The notes below the pieces were generated by a model. The model saw only the letters and a list, made by a program, of their open reading frames with translations. It had not been told where the DNA came from and made no database searches. A program made the translations under genes and the position numbers. Shown piece by piece: positions 36,081-44,659 of a DNA stretch of 64,000 nucleotides (the first letter of the stretch is position 1; each line of letters starts with the position of its first letter). Source of the stretch: Dehalococcoidia bacterium (GTDB lineage: Bacteria; Chloroflexota; Dehalococcoidia; DSTF01; JACRBR01); contig JAJTXQ010000039.1 of assembly GCA_021462855.1 (NCBI GenBank), positions 124,001-188,000 of the forward strand. The letters are read 5' to 3'.

Positions 36081-38741
36081 ATGGACACGGACCAGATTCG
36101 CGAGACGTTCATCCGGTATTTCCTGGACCGCGGCCACAAGCTGATCCCGAGCGCATCGCTGGTGCCGCACGGCGACCCGACGCTGTTGTTCACGAGCGCC
36201 GGCATGGTGCCCTTCAAGCCGTATTTCATGGGGCTCGCGGAGCCGCCCGCGCGCCGCATGGCGAGCGTGCAGAAGTGCTTCCGCACGACGGACATCGAGA
36301 GCGTCGGCGATTACAGCCACCTCACGTTCTTCCAGATGCTGGGCAACTTCAGCATCGGCGACTACTTCAAGAAGGAGGCGATCGCCTGGGCGTGGGAGCT
36401 GCTCACGGAGCGCTTCGGCCTCCCGGCCGACAAGCTCTCCGTCACGATCTTCCGCGCCGACGAGGTGGCGCACGACGAGTGGCGCGCCATTGGCCTGCCG
36501 GAGGAGCGCATACACCGCTTCGGCGAGGAGCACAACCACTGGTTCAGCGGCGACGTCGGGCCATGCGGACCGAACAGCGAGATCTTCTTCGACCGCGGCG
36601 CCACGCCTGGCTGCGAAGCCTGCGCCGGCGGCACGTGCAAACCCAACGAGCCCGACTGCGGACGGTTCCTCGAAGTCTGGAACCTCGTGTTCATGGAGCT
36701 GTTCCAGGCCGAGGATGGCACGCGCACGCCGCTGCCCGCGAAGAACATCGACACCGGCTCGGGGCTCGAGCGGATGGCCGTCGCGCTGCAGGGCGTCGAC
36801 ACGATCTACGACACCGACATGTTCCGGCCCATCCTCGCGCGGATCGAGGAGCTGACGGGCCGCCGCTACAGCGCCGACACCGCCGCCGACGTCGCGATGC
36901 GGATCATCGCCGAGCACACGCGCGCGGCGACGTTTCTCATCACCGACGGCGTGACGCCGTCGAACGACGGGCGCGGTTACGTCCTGCGCCGCATTCTGCG
37001 CCGGGCCGTGTATTTCCTGACGCAGCTGTCGGCCGCGCCCGACGGCACGCTCCTCGATCGCGTCGCCGACGCCGTGATCGCCGTCATGGAGCGCGGCTAT
37101 CCGGACCTGCGCGAGCGCGCCGAGTTCACGCTCCGCCTGCTCGCCGTCGAGGAGACGAAGTTCCGCGAGACGCTCGACCGCGGCCGCGCGCATCTCGATG
37201 AGATCCTCGCACGGGCAGGCCGCGACATCAGCGGCGAGGAAGCGTTCCTGCTCTACGACACGTTCGGCTACCCGCTCGAACTCACGCGCGAGATCGCGGC
37301 GCGCGCCGGCGTCGGCGTGGACCTCGCCGGGTTCGAGCGCGAGATGGAAGCGCAGCGCGAGCGCGGCCGCGCCGCCGCCCGCTTCGACGTCGAGGGCGAC
37401 CGGCTCCGGGCCTACGCCGAGCTCGCCGGCATCGCGACGGCGTTCGTCGGGTACGACCGCACCTCGCATGAGACATCGGTCGCCGGCATCATCGGCGCCG
37501 CCGGCGTCGTCGAAGCCGCGTCCGAAGGCGACGACGTCGAGATCGTGGTGCCCGAGACGCCGTTCTACCCGGAAGGCGGCGGCCAGGTCGGCGACAGTGG
37601 CGAGATCATCGCACCCGGCGGACGCGTCGCCGTAGAGACGACGCGCCCCGCGGCCGAGGGGCTGATCGTGCACTGCGGGCGCGTGATGTCGGGCCGCATC
37701 GCCGCCGGCGACGCCGTGCGCGCGAGCGTCGACCCGGAGCAGCGGCGCGCGAGCCAGCGCAACCATACGGCGACGCACCTGCTCCACGCTGCCCTGCGCG
37801 AGGTGCTGGGCTCGCACGTCAAACAGGCAGGGTCGCTCGTCGCGCCGGACCGCCTGCGCTTCGACTTCACGCACATCGAAGCGACGAAGCCCGAGGAACT
37901 CGCCGCCGTCCAGCGCCTCGTGAACGAGAAGATCCGCGCCGACATCGACGTGCACTGGGAAGTGCAGCCGTACGAAGCGGCGCTGCAGGGCGGCGCCATG
38001 GCGCTGTTCGGGGAGAAATACGCCGAGCGCGTGCGCGTCGTCGGCATCTGCGAGCCGCACGCGCACGATGGTGAGCCGCACTGCTTCAGCAAGGAGCTCT
38101 GCGGCGGCACGCATTGCGGCCGCACGGGTGAGATCGGCGCCTTCATCATCGCCAGCGAGGCGAGCGTCGGCTCCGGCGTGCGGCGCATCGAGGCGCTCAC
38201 CGGCGCTCTGGCCGACGCCCACATCATCGACCAGCAATCGGTGCTCGGGCGGCTCGCGCGGAGGCTGAACGCGCCGCCGGCGGAGCTTGAGCAGCGTGTC
38301 GCGGCGCTCGAATCGGAGCTCGACGCCGAGCGAAGGCGCGTGCAGCACCTCGAACGGCAGGCCGGACGCGCCGGCGTCGAGTCGCTCACGGACGGCGCGG
38401 AGCGCATCGATGGCACCGCGGTCGTGGTATCGAGAGTGGAGGCCGCGAACGCGGAGGCGTTGCGCGAGATGGGCGACCTGTTGCGCGAGAAGCTCGGCAG
38501 CGCGGTGATCGTCCTCGCGGCGGCGATCGGCGACAAGCCGTCGTTCCTGGCGATGGTCACACGCGACCTCGCCGGACGCGTGCATGCCGGCAACCTGGTG
38601 AAGCAGGTCGCCGCGGCGGCAGGCGGCGGCGGCGGCGGCAGGCCCGACATGGCGCAGGCCGGTGGCAAGGACGTCTCGCGCATCGACGACGCGCTCGCCG
38701 TCGCGCGCGACCTGGCGCGGGAGAGCCTCGCCGCGAAGTGA
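36081..38741 (+). CDS. alaS: Alanyl-tRNA synthetase
   Basis: An 886-residue synthetase charging tRNA-Ala. The class II core is intact (IRETFIRYFLDRGHKLIPSA, FTSAGMVPFKPYF, VQKCFRTTDIESVG). A small Cys-rich insert CEACAGGTC sits in the catalytic half. The editing domain has RNHTATHLLHAAL and CGGTHCGRTGEIG, followed by a coiled-coil region (AELEQRVAALESELDAERR) and the C-terminal DHHA1 domain ending GGGGGGRPDMAQAGG. ATG 36081 is preferred because it matches the family N-terminus and the leaderless -10. It overlaps ruvX by 4 nt, starting the alaS-ruvX-mltG-aroE run. Confidence 0.95.
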   Translation: MDTDQIRETFIRYFLDRGHKLIPSASLVPHGDPTLLFTSAGMVPFKPYFMGLAEPPARRMASVQKCFRTTDIESVGDYSHLTFFQMLGNFSIGDYFKKEAIAWAWELLTERFGLPADKLSVTIFRADEVAHDEWRAIGLPEERIHRFGEEHNHWFSGDVGPCGPNSEIFFDRGATPGCEACAGGTCKPNEPDCGRFLEVWNLVFMELFQAEDGTRTPLPAKNIDTGSGLERMAVALQGVDTIYDTDMFRPILARIEELTGRRYSADTAADVAMRIIAEHTRAATFLITDGVTPSNDGRGYVLRRILRRAVYFLTQLSAAPDGTLLDRVADAVIAVMERGYPDLRERAEFTLRLLAVEETKFRETLDRGRAHLDEILARAGRDISGEEAFLLYDTFGYPLELTREIAARAGVGVDLAGFEREMEAQRERGRAAARFDVEGDRLRAYAELAGIATAFVGYDRTSHETSVAGIIGAAGVVEAASEGDDVEIVVPETPFYPEGGGQVGDSGEIIAPGGRVAVETTRPAAEGLIVHCGRVMSGRIAAGDAVRASVDPEQRRASQRNHTATHLLHAALREVLGSHVKQAGSLVAPDRLRFDFTHIEATKPEELAAVQRLVNEKIRADIDVHWEVQPYEAALQGGAMALFGEKYAERVRVVGICEPHAHDGEPHCFSKELCGGTHCGRTGEIGAFIIASEASVGSGVRRIEALTGALADAHIIDQQSVLGRLARRLNAPPAELEQRVAALESELDAERRRVQHLERQAGRAGVESLTDGAERIDGTAVVVSRVEAANAEALREMGDLLREKLGSAVIVLAAAIGDKPSFLAMVTRDLAGRVHAGNLVKQVAAAAGGGGGGRPDMAQAGGKDVSRIDDALAVARDLARESLAAK

Positions 38742-39172
38742 CGGACGAACGCACCGCCCCGCGCAGGATGCTGGGGCTCGATGTCGGTGAGCGGCGTATC
38801 GGTGTCGCCGTAAGCGAGGGAAGCGTTTCGGTGCCGCTGGCGATTATCGAACACACGAACCGCGCCGCCGACATCGCGCGCATCGCGGCGATCGCTGTCG
38901 GCGAGCGCGTGGAGGCGATCGTCGTCGGGCTGCCCGTGCTGCCGTCCGGTGACGAAGGCGAACAGGCGCGGCTCACGCGTGCGTTCGGCGCCCGGCTCGC
39001 CGAAGCCGTGCCGTTGCCGGTGCTCTTTCATGACGAGCGCCTGTCATCGCGCGACGTCGAAGATGCCGCGGCGTCAGCCGGCACGCACCGCCGCCGCAAG
39101 CGCCACCTCGATGACCTGGCGGCGGCGCTCATCCTCCAGCGCTACATCGACGCGCAGCGGAGACCCGCGTGA
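38738..39172 (+). CDS. ruvX: Putative pre-16S rRNA nuclease RuvX/YqgF
   Basis: A 144-residue RNase H-fold protein. The catalytic acidic residues are visible in LGLDVGERRIGVAVSE, FHDERLSSRDVE and HLDDLAAALILQRYID, and VVGLPVLPSGDEGEQA is the family motif GLP. It is thought to process the 5' end of 16S rRNA precursor. It starts with GTG inside the alaS stop (GTGA) and ends in a GTGA overlap with mltG, the classic alaS-yqgF-mltG order. Confidence 0.92.
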   Translation: MTDERTAPRRMLGLDVGERRIGVAVSEGSVSVPLAIIEHTNRAADIARIAAIAVGERVEAIVVGLPVLPSGDEGEQARLTRAFGARLAEAVPLPVLFHDERLSSRDVEDAAASAGTHRRRKRHLDDLAAALILQRYIDAQRRPA

Positions 39173-40224
39173 CGGGAGGCGTGCGCGGCGGAATCGCGGT
39201 CCTGCTGGTGGCCGTGTGCGTGGCCGCGACGGCGTGGTTCGTGTACCGCACGCCGGGGAGCGTGTCGGTTGGCGAACCGCCGGTCGTGGAGCCGCTCCCC
39301 ACCGGCGGCGACCCGGTGCTCGTCACCGTCGAACCCGGCGAAGGCGCCAAGCAGGTCGGCGCGCGGCTGCAGGAAGCCGGCATCGTGCGCAGCGCGCGGT
39401 TGTTCGAGATCCTCGTCAGCCTGCGCGGCGTCGGCGACCGGCTCGCGGCCGGCGAGTACGAGTTCGAGCGCGGCACGCCGGCGCTTGTCGCCGTGAACCG
39501 GATCGCCGAGGGGCGCACGGCAGCGCGCTCCGTCGTCTTTCCGGAGGGCATGCGCGTCGAGGAGATGGCGGAGGCGCTCGAGCGCGCGGGCGTCGTGCCG
39601 AAAAACGAGTTCCTCGCCGCGCTCGACCGCACGCGCTACGACCAGCCGTTCCTCGCCGAGGTGCAGAGCACGGACCTCCAGGGCTTCCTCTTCCCCGCGC
39701 GCTACGAGTTCAAGCGCAACGAGACAGGCGACGCAGTTGTCGGCCGCATGCTCCAGGCGTTCCAGGACAACGTCGCCGATGGATTGGAGCGCGAGGGCCA
39801 GAACCTGACGCTGCAGGAGCTGGTCACGCTCGGCTCGATCGTCCAGCGCGAGGCCGGCAACGACGAAGAAATGCCGATCATCGCCGGCATCTTCCGCAAC
39901 CGGCTGCGGCTCGGCATGCCGCTGCAGGCGGACCCCACGGTGCAATACGCCGTCGCGGCCGACCCGGCCGCCGTGGCCGAGTTCGGGTGGTGGAAGCGCG
40001 AGCTCACGCTCGACGACCTTGCGCTCGATTCGCCGTACAATACGTACCTGTATCCGGGGCTCCCGCCCGGCGCCATCGCCAACCCCGGCCTGCAGGCGAT
40101 GCGCGCGGTCGTGAGCCCGGCGCAGACCAACTTCCTCTTCTTCGTCTCGAAGAACGACGGCACGCACGTCTTCGCGGAGACGCTGGAGGAGCACCTGCGG
40201 AACGTCGAGCAGTACCAGCGCTGA
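39169..40224 (+). CDS. mltG: Endolytic murein transglycosylase MltG (YceG-like)
   Basis: A 351-residue membrane-anchored protein: one N-terminal helix (VLLVAVCVAATAWFVY), a LysM-like region (VTVEPGEGAKQVGARLQEAGI) and the YceG catalytic domain with the catalytic Glu in LGSIVQREAGNDEEMP, NRLRLGMPLQADPTVQY and YNTYLYPGLPPGAIANPG. It cuts nascent peptidoglycan strands to end glycan elongation. It starts with GTG overlapping ruvX and precedes aroE by 12 nt. Confidence 0.92.
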   Translation: MTGGVRGGIAVLLVAVCVAATAWFVYRTPGSVSVGEPPVVEPLPTGGDPVLVTVEPGEGAKQVGARLQEAGIVRSARLFEILVSLRGVGDRLAAGEYEFERGTPALVAVNRIAEGRTAARSVVFPEGMRVEEMAEALERAGVVPKNEFLAALDRTRYDQPFLAEVQSTDLQGFLFPARYEFKRNETGDAVVGRMLQAFQDNVADGLEREGQNLTLQELVTLGSIVQREAGNDEEMPIIAGIFRNRLRLGMPLQADPTVQYAVAADPAAVAEFGWWKRELTLDDLALDSPYNTYLYPGLPPGAIANPGLQAMRAVVSPAQTNFLFFVSKNDGTHVFAETLEEHLRNVEQYQR

Positions 40225-40236
40225 GGGGAGCGACGA

Positions 40237-41094
40237 GTGAGCAAGCGCGCAGGAGTCATCGGTCACCCGGTCGGACACACCGTCAGCCCGGCGATGTTCA
40301 CCGCCGCCTTCGCCGCCGCGGGCATCGACGCCACGTACGAGGCGTGGGACACGCCGGCGGACACGCTCGAGGGACGTGTGAACGCGCTGCGCGGCGCCGA
40401 CTACCTCGGCGCGAACGTGACCGTTCCGCACAAGGAGGCGATCATCCCGCTGCTCGATGGCACGGCGGGCGCGGCGCAGCAGGCGGGCGCGGTCAACACC
40501 GTCGTGCATAGCGATGGCGCGCTCACCGGCCACAACACCGACGTCGCCGGCTTCGCGCGCTCGCTCCGCGACGACGCCCGGTTCGACGCGAAGGGACGCG
40601 GCGTCATGATCCTCGGCGCCGGCGGCGCGGCACGGGCCGTCGCCCTCGCGCTGATCGACGCAGGCGCCCGGTTCATCTTCGTCATCGGCCGGCAGCCGCG
40701 AAAGACCGACCGCCTCGTCGTCGACCTGAAGCGGTTCACCAGCGCCGGAACGACGATCACATGGGGGTACCGCGGCGATGGCTCGTTCCTCCGCGCGCTC
40801 GCCGAGGCGGACCTCGTAGTCAACTGCACACCCGTCGGCGTCGCCGGGTCGGCGACCGCCGGCCAGTCACCGCTGGAAGCTGAGCATATCCGCGCCGGCG
40901 CGACGGTGTTCGACCTCGTGTACAACCCGGCCGAGACGCCGCTCCTCGCCGCGGCGAAGGCGCGCGGCGCGCGGCCCGTCCCCGGGCTCGGCATGCTCGT
41001 CTACCAGGCCGCCGAGTCGTTCCGCCTCTGGACCGGCGCCGATGCGGACACCCAGGCGATGTTTGACGCAGCGCGCCGCGCGCTCGGCGCGTGA
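40237..41094 (+). CDS. aroE: Shikimate dehydrogenase
   Basis: A 285-residue NADP-dependent enzyme reducing 3-dehydroshikimate. Substrate residues lie in GHPVGHTVSPAMF, GANVTVPHKEAIIP (catalytic Lys) and GHNTDVAGFARSL; the dinucleotide motif is ILGAGGAARAVALAL and the C-terminal PGLGMLVYQAAESF is standard. It starts at GTG 40237 with gggag 6 nt upstream. It heads the shikimate genes, separated from aroC by one unknown membrane-protein gene. Confidence 0.94.
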   Translation: MSKRAGVIGHPVGHTVSPAMFTAAFAAAGIDATYEAWDTPADTLEGRVNALRGADYLGANVTVPHKEAIIPLLDGTAGAAQQAGAVNTVVHSDGALTGHNTDVAGFARSLRDDARFDAKGRGVMILGAGGAARAVALALIDAGARFIFVIGRQPRKTDRLVVDLKRFTSAGTTITWGYRGDGSFLRALAEADLVVNCTPVGVAGSATAGQSPLEAEHIRAGATVFDLVYNPAETPLLAAAKARGARPVPGLGMLVYQAAESFRLWTGADADTQAMFDAARRALGA

Positions 41095-41106
41095 CCGCGC
41101 GTCCGG

Positions 41107-41112
41107 CATAAT
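41107..41112 (+). promoter_or_regulatory. -10 element CATAAT, 6 nt before the gene at 41119
   Basis: CATAAT (5 of 6 consensus) is followed by exactly 6 nt and the ATG at 41119. There is no ribosome-binding site. It implies a leaderless transcript reading the unknown gene, aroC and possibly beyond. Confidence 0.5.
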
Positions 41113-41118
41113 GTCGGG

Positions 41119-41811
41119 ATGAACGCGCTCGCCGTGACGCCGTTCCTCGCCGCATCGAACTGGGGTCTCGCCATCGGCATCGTGCTGGTGTTGCTGGTGT
41201 TCCTCGTCGTTGGCTATGTCGTGGTGCAGGGGACGCGCGTGCAGATGGCATGGCGCGAGCTGGTCGAGGCCGGCGACGTCGACGCGATCCAGTCCCTCGT
41301 CACCGACGAGATCAACCGCTGGAAGACGCAGCGCATGCCGAAAGCGATGGACACGGCGGTCTGGCACGGCGTGCAGAGCGCCGAGTTGCTCGAGGTGTCG
41401 CCGGACAGCATCCGCCTCAGCGCGGCCGCCGAGGGCCAGTACGCGCTTGTCAGCGGCGAGCGACGCGAGATCAGCAACGCATTGCGCGAGGGGATGAAGC
41501 TCACGGCCAAGCTCGCCGACATGGTGTTCTACGACATCCCGAACGTGCGATTGCCGCGCGTGCGGATCGACATCTACAGCACGTTCCGCGACGGCAGCGG
41601 CGCGACCCAGCGCTGCATCCTCACCACCGAGTGCGACCGCGCCATCGCCAGCGAACTCGACTGGGACGAAACCGACGCCGAGGAGATCGTGGGCGCGTTC
41701 GGCGGCCGCTTCGCCCTCGACGACCGCGGCAACCCCGCGCCTATCGAAGTCGACGCGGCGGCCCGCAACAGCGTGCCCGCCGCCTTCTACACCGACGAGG
41801 AGAAGGCGTAG
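41119..41811 (+). CDS. Membrane-anchored protein of unknown function inside the shikimate cluster
   Basis: I do not recognise this 230-residue protein. It has a single N-terminal membrane helix (WGLAIGIVLVLLVFLVVGYVV, about residues 15-35) with the C-terminal ~190 residues predicted cytoplasmic. That part alternates helices and strands, with QSLVTDEINRWKTQRMPKA, a central beta segment (VRLPRVRIDIYSTFRDGS) and an acidic end. It lies 24 nt after aroE and its stop codon abuts the aroC ATG, whose ribosome-binding site (gaggag) is within its last codons. A leaderless promoter is visible directly upstream. Confidence 0.65.
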   Translation: MNALAVTPFLAASNWGLAIGIVLVLLVFLVVGYVVVQGTRVQMAWRELVEAGDVDAIQSLVTDEINRWKTQRMPKAMDTAVWHGVQSAELLEVSPDSIRLSAAAEGQYALVSGERREISNALREGMKLTAKLADMVFYDIPNVRLPRVRIDIYSTFRDGSGATQRCILTTECDRAIASELDWDETDAEEIVGAFGGRFALDDRGNPAPIEVDAAARNSVPAAFYTDEEKA

Positions 41812-42981
41812 ATGCTGCGATTCCTGACGGCCGGCGAGTCGCACGGCAAGGCGCTCGTCGTCATCATCGAAGGAGTGCCCGCTGGCCTGCCGCTGACGGA
41901 GGACGACATCGCCGTCGACCTCGCGCGGCGGCAGAAGGGCTACGGGCGCGGCCGCCGCCAGAAGATCGAGCAGGACCGTGCCGAGATCATCTCCGGCGTG
42001 CGCCACGGCCTGACGCTCGGCAGCCCGATCGCACTGATGATCCAGAACCGCGACTGGGTGAACTGGACCGAAGCGATGTCTGTCGACCCCGTCGCTGGCG
42101 ATGTCGAGAAGGTGACGCGCCTGCGCCCCGGTCACGCCGACCTCGCGGGCGCGGTGAAGTACGGGTTCGACGACGTGCGCCCGATCCTCGAACGCGCGAG
42201 CGCGCGCGAGACGGCGGCGCGCGTCGCCGTCGGCGGCGTGTGCAAGGCGCTGATGCGCGAGTTCGGCGCGGCGTTCCGCAGCCACACGGTGCAGATCGGC
42301 GACATCGATGCCCCGGCGCCCGGCGAGGTCGACTGGGACGCGGTCGAGGGCTCGCCGGTGCGCGTCGCCGATGCCACGACCGAGGCGCGCATGATCGAAG
42401 CGATCGACGCCGCGCGGAACGCCGGCGATACGCTCGGCGGCGTCGTCGAGGGCCGCGTCGAGGGCGTGCCCATCGGGCTGGGCAGCCACGTCCACTGGGA
42501 CCGCAAGATCGACGGACTGCTCGCGCAGGCGCTGATGAGCATCCACAGCGTCAAGGGCGTCGAGATCGGCAGCGGCTTCGCCGCCACGCGCGTCACCGGG
42601 TCGCGCGTACACGACGTGATCTTGCCGCGCCAGCGGTGGAGCGACGCCCCGTGGGCGCGCGAGACCAACAACGCCGGCGGCACCGAGGGCGGCATCACCG
42701 ACGGGCAGCCGATCGTCGTGCGCGTCGGGCTCAAGCCCATCGCCACGCTGCCGCGCTCGCTCCCGTCGGCCGACCTGCGCACGGGCGAAGAGATCGCGGC
42801 GCACTACGAGCGGAGCGACGTCTGTGTCGTGCCCGCCGCCGGCGTCATCGTCGAATCGATGTGCGCCATCGTGCTCGCGCGCGCCGCGCTCGAGAAGTTC
42901 GGCGGCGACCACGTCCGCGAGACCCTCCGAAATTTCCATGCGTTCCGCGCGACGACGGGCCCGCGCGACCTCATCGAGTGA
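41812..42981 (+). CDS. aroC: Chorismate synthase
   Basis: A 389-residue FMN-dependent enzyme converting EPSP to chorismate. The signatures GESHGKALVVIIEGVPAGLPL at the start, RPGHADLAGAVKYGFDDVR with ERASARETAARVAVG, and NNAGGTEGGITDGQPIVVR are all present. ATG 41812 immediately follows the TAG of the previous gene, with gaggag 10 nt upstream. The window has aroE, aroC, aroK and aroB together; aroA (EPSP synthase), aroF/G and aroQ are not here. Confidence 0.95.
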   Translation: MLRFLTAGESHGKALVVIIEGVPAGLPLTEDDIAVDLARRQKGYGRGRRQKIEQDRAEIISGVRHGLTLGSPIALMIQNRDWVNWTEAMSVDPVAGDVEKVTRLRPGHADLAGAVKYGFDDVRPILERASARETAARVAVGGVCKALMREFGAAFRSHTVQIGDIDAPAPGEVDWDAVEGSPVRVADATTEARMIEAIDAARNAGDTLGGVVEGRVEGVPIGLGSHVHWDRKIDGLLAQALMSIHSVKGVEIGSGFAATRVTGSRVHDVILPRQRWSDAPWARETNNAGGTEGGITDGQPIVVRVGLKPIATLPRSLPSADLRTGEEIAAHYERSDVCVVPAAGVIVESMCAIVLARAALEKFGGDHVRETLRNFHAFRATTGPRDLIE

Positions 42982-43025
42982 CGCTGCTTGACCGCTTCGC
43001 GCTGCGCGGCGCGGGCGGCACGCGG

Positions 43026-43031
43026 TAGACT
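43026..43031 (+). promoter_or_regulatory. -10-like TAGACT, 6 nt before aroK
   Basis: TAGACT is followed by exactly 6 nt and the GTG at 43038, with no ribosome-binding site in between. It fits the same leaderless layout as four other genes in the window. Confidence 0.45.
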
Positions 43032-43037
43032 CTGCGC

Positions 43038-43583
43038 GTGACCGACCAGATCTGGCTCATCGGCTTCTCCGGCACGGGCAAAACGCGGTTGGCGCGGCCG
43101 CTGGCCGCCGCGCTCAACTGGGCGTCGCTCGACCTCGACAAGGTCATCGAGCGCGAGGCGGGCGACACGGTCGCCGGCATCTTCGCCAGCGGCGGCGAGG
43201 GCGCGTTCCGCGTGCTGGAGACGCAGGCCGTCGAGGAGGCGGCGCAGCGGAGCAACGTCGTCGTGGCCACGGGCGGCGGCGCCGTGCTCGCCGAGGCAAA
43301 CCGCAGCGCCATGCGCCGTCGCGGCTTCATCGTCTGCCTGGAGGCGCGACCCGACACGATCCTCTCCCGCCTCCGCGGCGGCAGCGGCGCCGTGTCCGAC
43401 CGGCCTCTGCTCCAGGGTCACGACCCGCTCTCACGCATCGTTGCGATGAAGGCGGAGCGCCAGCCCCTGTACGACCAGGCCGACTTCACGATCGACACGG
43501 ATGACCTGACGCCCGACGAGATCACCCACCGCGTGCTCGCCGCATTCCGCGAGCGCACGACCGTGGGGGCCGGCGGCGCGTGA
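43038..43583 (+). CDS. aroK: Shikimate kinase
   Basis: A 181-residue P-loop kinase phosphorylating shikimate. Walker A is GFSGTGKTRLARPLA, the substrate Asp is in LDLDKVIEREAG, the substrate Arg in EGAFRVLE, with ATGGGAVL and the lid Arg in SDRPLLQG. It starts with GTG and no ribosome-binding site, but with a -10-like element 6 nt upstream. It overlaps aroB by 4 nt. Confidence 0.92.
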   Translation: MTDQIWLIGFSGTGKTRLARPLAAALNWASLDLDKVIEREAGDTVAGIFASGGEGAFRVLETQAVEEAAQRSNVVVATGGGAVLAEANRSAMRRRGFIVCLEARPDTILSRLRGGSGAVSDRPLLQGHDPLSRIVAMKAERQPLYDQADFTIDTDDLTPDEITHRVLAAFRERTTVGAGGA

Positions 43584-44659
43584 TCGTCGTGGAGGCCGCC
43601 GCCGGGCGCTACGAGGTGCATTGCCGCTGCGGCGCGCTCGATGACCTCGGCGTGTTGATGCGCGATGCGGGGCTGTCCGGCGCCGCGTTCGTCGTGACCG
43701 ATGACCGCGTCGGGCCACTGTTCGGCGAGCGGGCGCTGGCATCGCTCCGGGCAGCCGCGTTCGAGCCCGCGCTCCACGCCTTCCCCGCCGGCGAGGCGAG
43801 CAAGAACCTCGACACGGTGCGCGGGGTGTACGACTGGCTGCTCGACCACCGCGCCGAGCGCACGTCGGCGGTGGTCGCGCTCGGAGGCGGCGTGGTGGGC
43901 GACCTCGCCGGTTTCGCCGCGGCGACGTATCTGCGCGGCGTGCCGTTCGTGCAGGCGCCGACATCGCTGCTGGCGATGGTCGACGCCTCGATCGGCGGGA
44001 AGGTGGCCGTCGACCACCCGCGCGGCAAGAACCTCATCGGCGCGTTCTCCCCCCCCCGGCTCGTCGTCGAGGACCCGGCGCTGCTGGACACGTTGCCGCC
44101 GCGCCTGCTCGGCGAAGGCTTCGCCGAAGTGATCAAGCACGGCCTGATCATGGACCCGCTGATGCTCGATGCCCTTGAGGACGACGCTGCCGCGCTGCTC
44201 GCCGCCGACCCCGGCGCGCTCGCGCCGATGGTGGCGCGCAACGCAGCGCTCAAAGCCGCCGTTGTATCCGGAGACGAGCGCGAAGGCGGCCGCCGCATGA
44301 TCCTCAACTACGGCCACACGACCGGCCACGCGATCGAGGCCGTCACCGGCTATCGGGGCATCCTTCACGGCGAGGCGATCGCCGCCGGCATGATGGCCGC
44401 CGCGGAGATCGGCCGGCGCATGGGCATCACGCCGGTCGCGGTCGGCGAGCGCCAGGCGGCGCTGTTCGAGCGCTACGGCCTGCCGCGCCGCCTCCCCGGC
44501 ATCGACACCGATGCGGTCATGCAGGCGATGCTCTTCGACAAGAAGGTTGCAGCGAAGCGCGTGCGATGGGTGCTGCTCGAGGACTTCGGCGCGCCTGTGG
44601 TCCGGGACGACGTGCCCGAAGCCATTGTCCGCGACGTGCTCGGCGAACTGCTCGCCTGA
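43580..44659 (+). CDS. aroB: 3-dehydroquinate synthase
   Basis: A 359-residue NAD- and zinc-dependent enzyme. NAD-binding VALGGGVVGDLAGFAAATY and PTSLLAMVDASIGGKVAVD, the catalytic segment GEGFAEVIKHG, and the metal ligands in ILNYGHTTGHAIE and LHGEAIAAGM are all present. It starts with GTG in a GTGA overlap with aroK. A run of eight C residues near 44050 lies in the coding sequence but the frame stays intact. It is convergent with the next gene, with no bases between the stop codons. Confidence 0.94.
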   Translation: MIVVEAAAGRYEVHCRCGALDDLGVLMRDAGLSGAAFVVTDDRVGPLFGERALASLRAAAFEPALHAFPAGEASKNLDTVRGVYDWLLDHRAERTSAVVALGGGVVGDLAGFAAATYLRGVPFVQAPTSLLAMVDASIGGKVAVDHPRGKNLIGAFSPPRLVVEDPALLDTLPPRLLGEGFAEVIKHGLIMDPLMLDALEDDAAALLAADPGALAPMVARNAALKAAVVSGDEREGGRRMILNYGHTTGHAIEAVTGYRGILHGEAIAAGMMAAAEIGRRMGITPVAVGERQAALFERYGLPRRLPGIDTDAVMQAMLFDKKVAAKRVRWVLLEDFGAPVVRDDVPEAIVRDVLGELLA

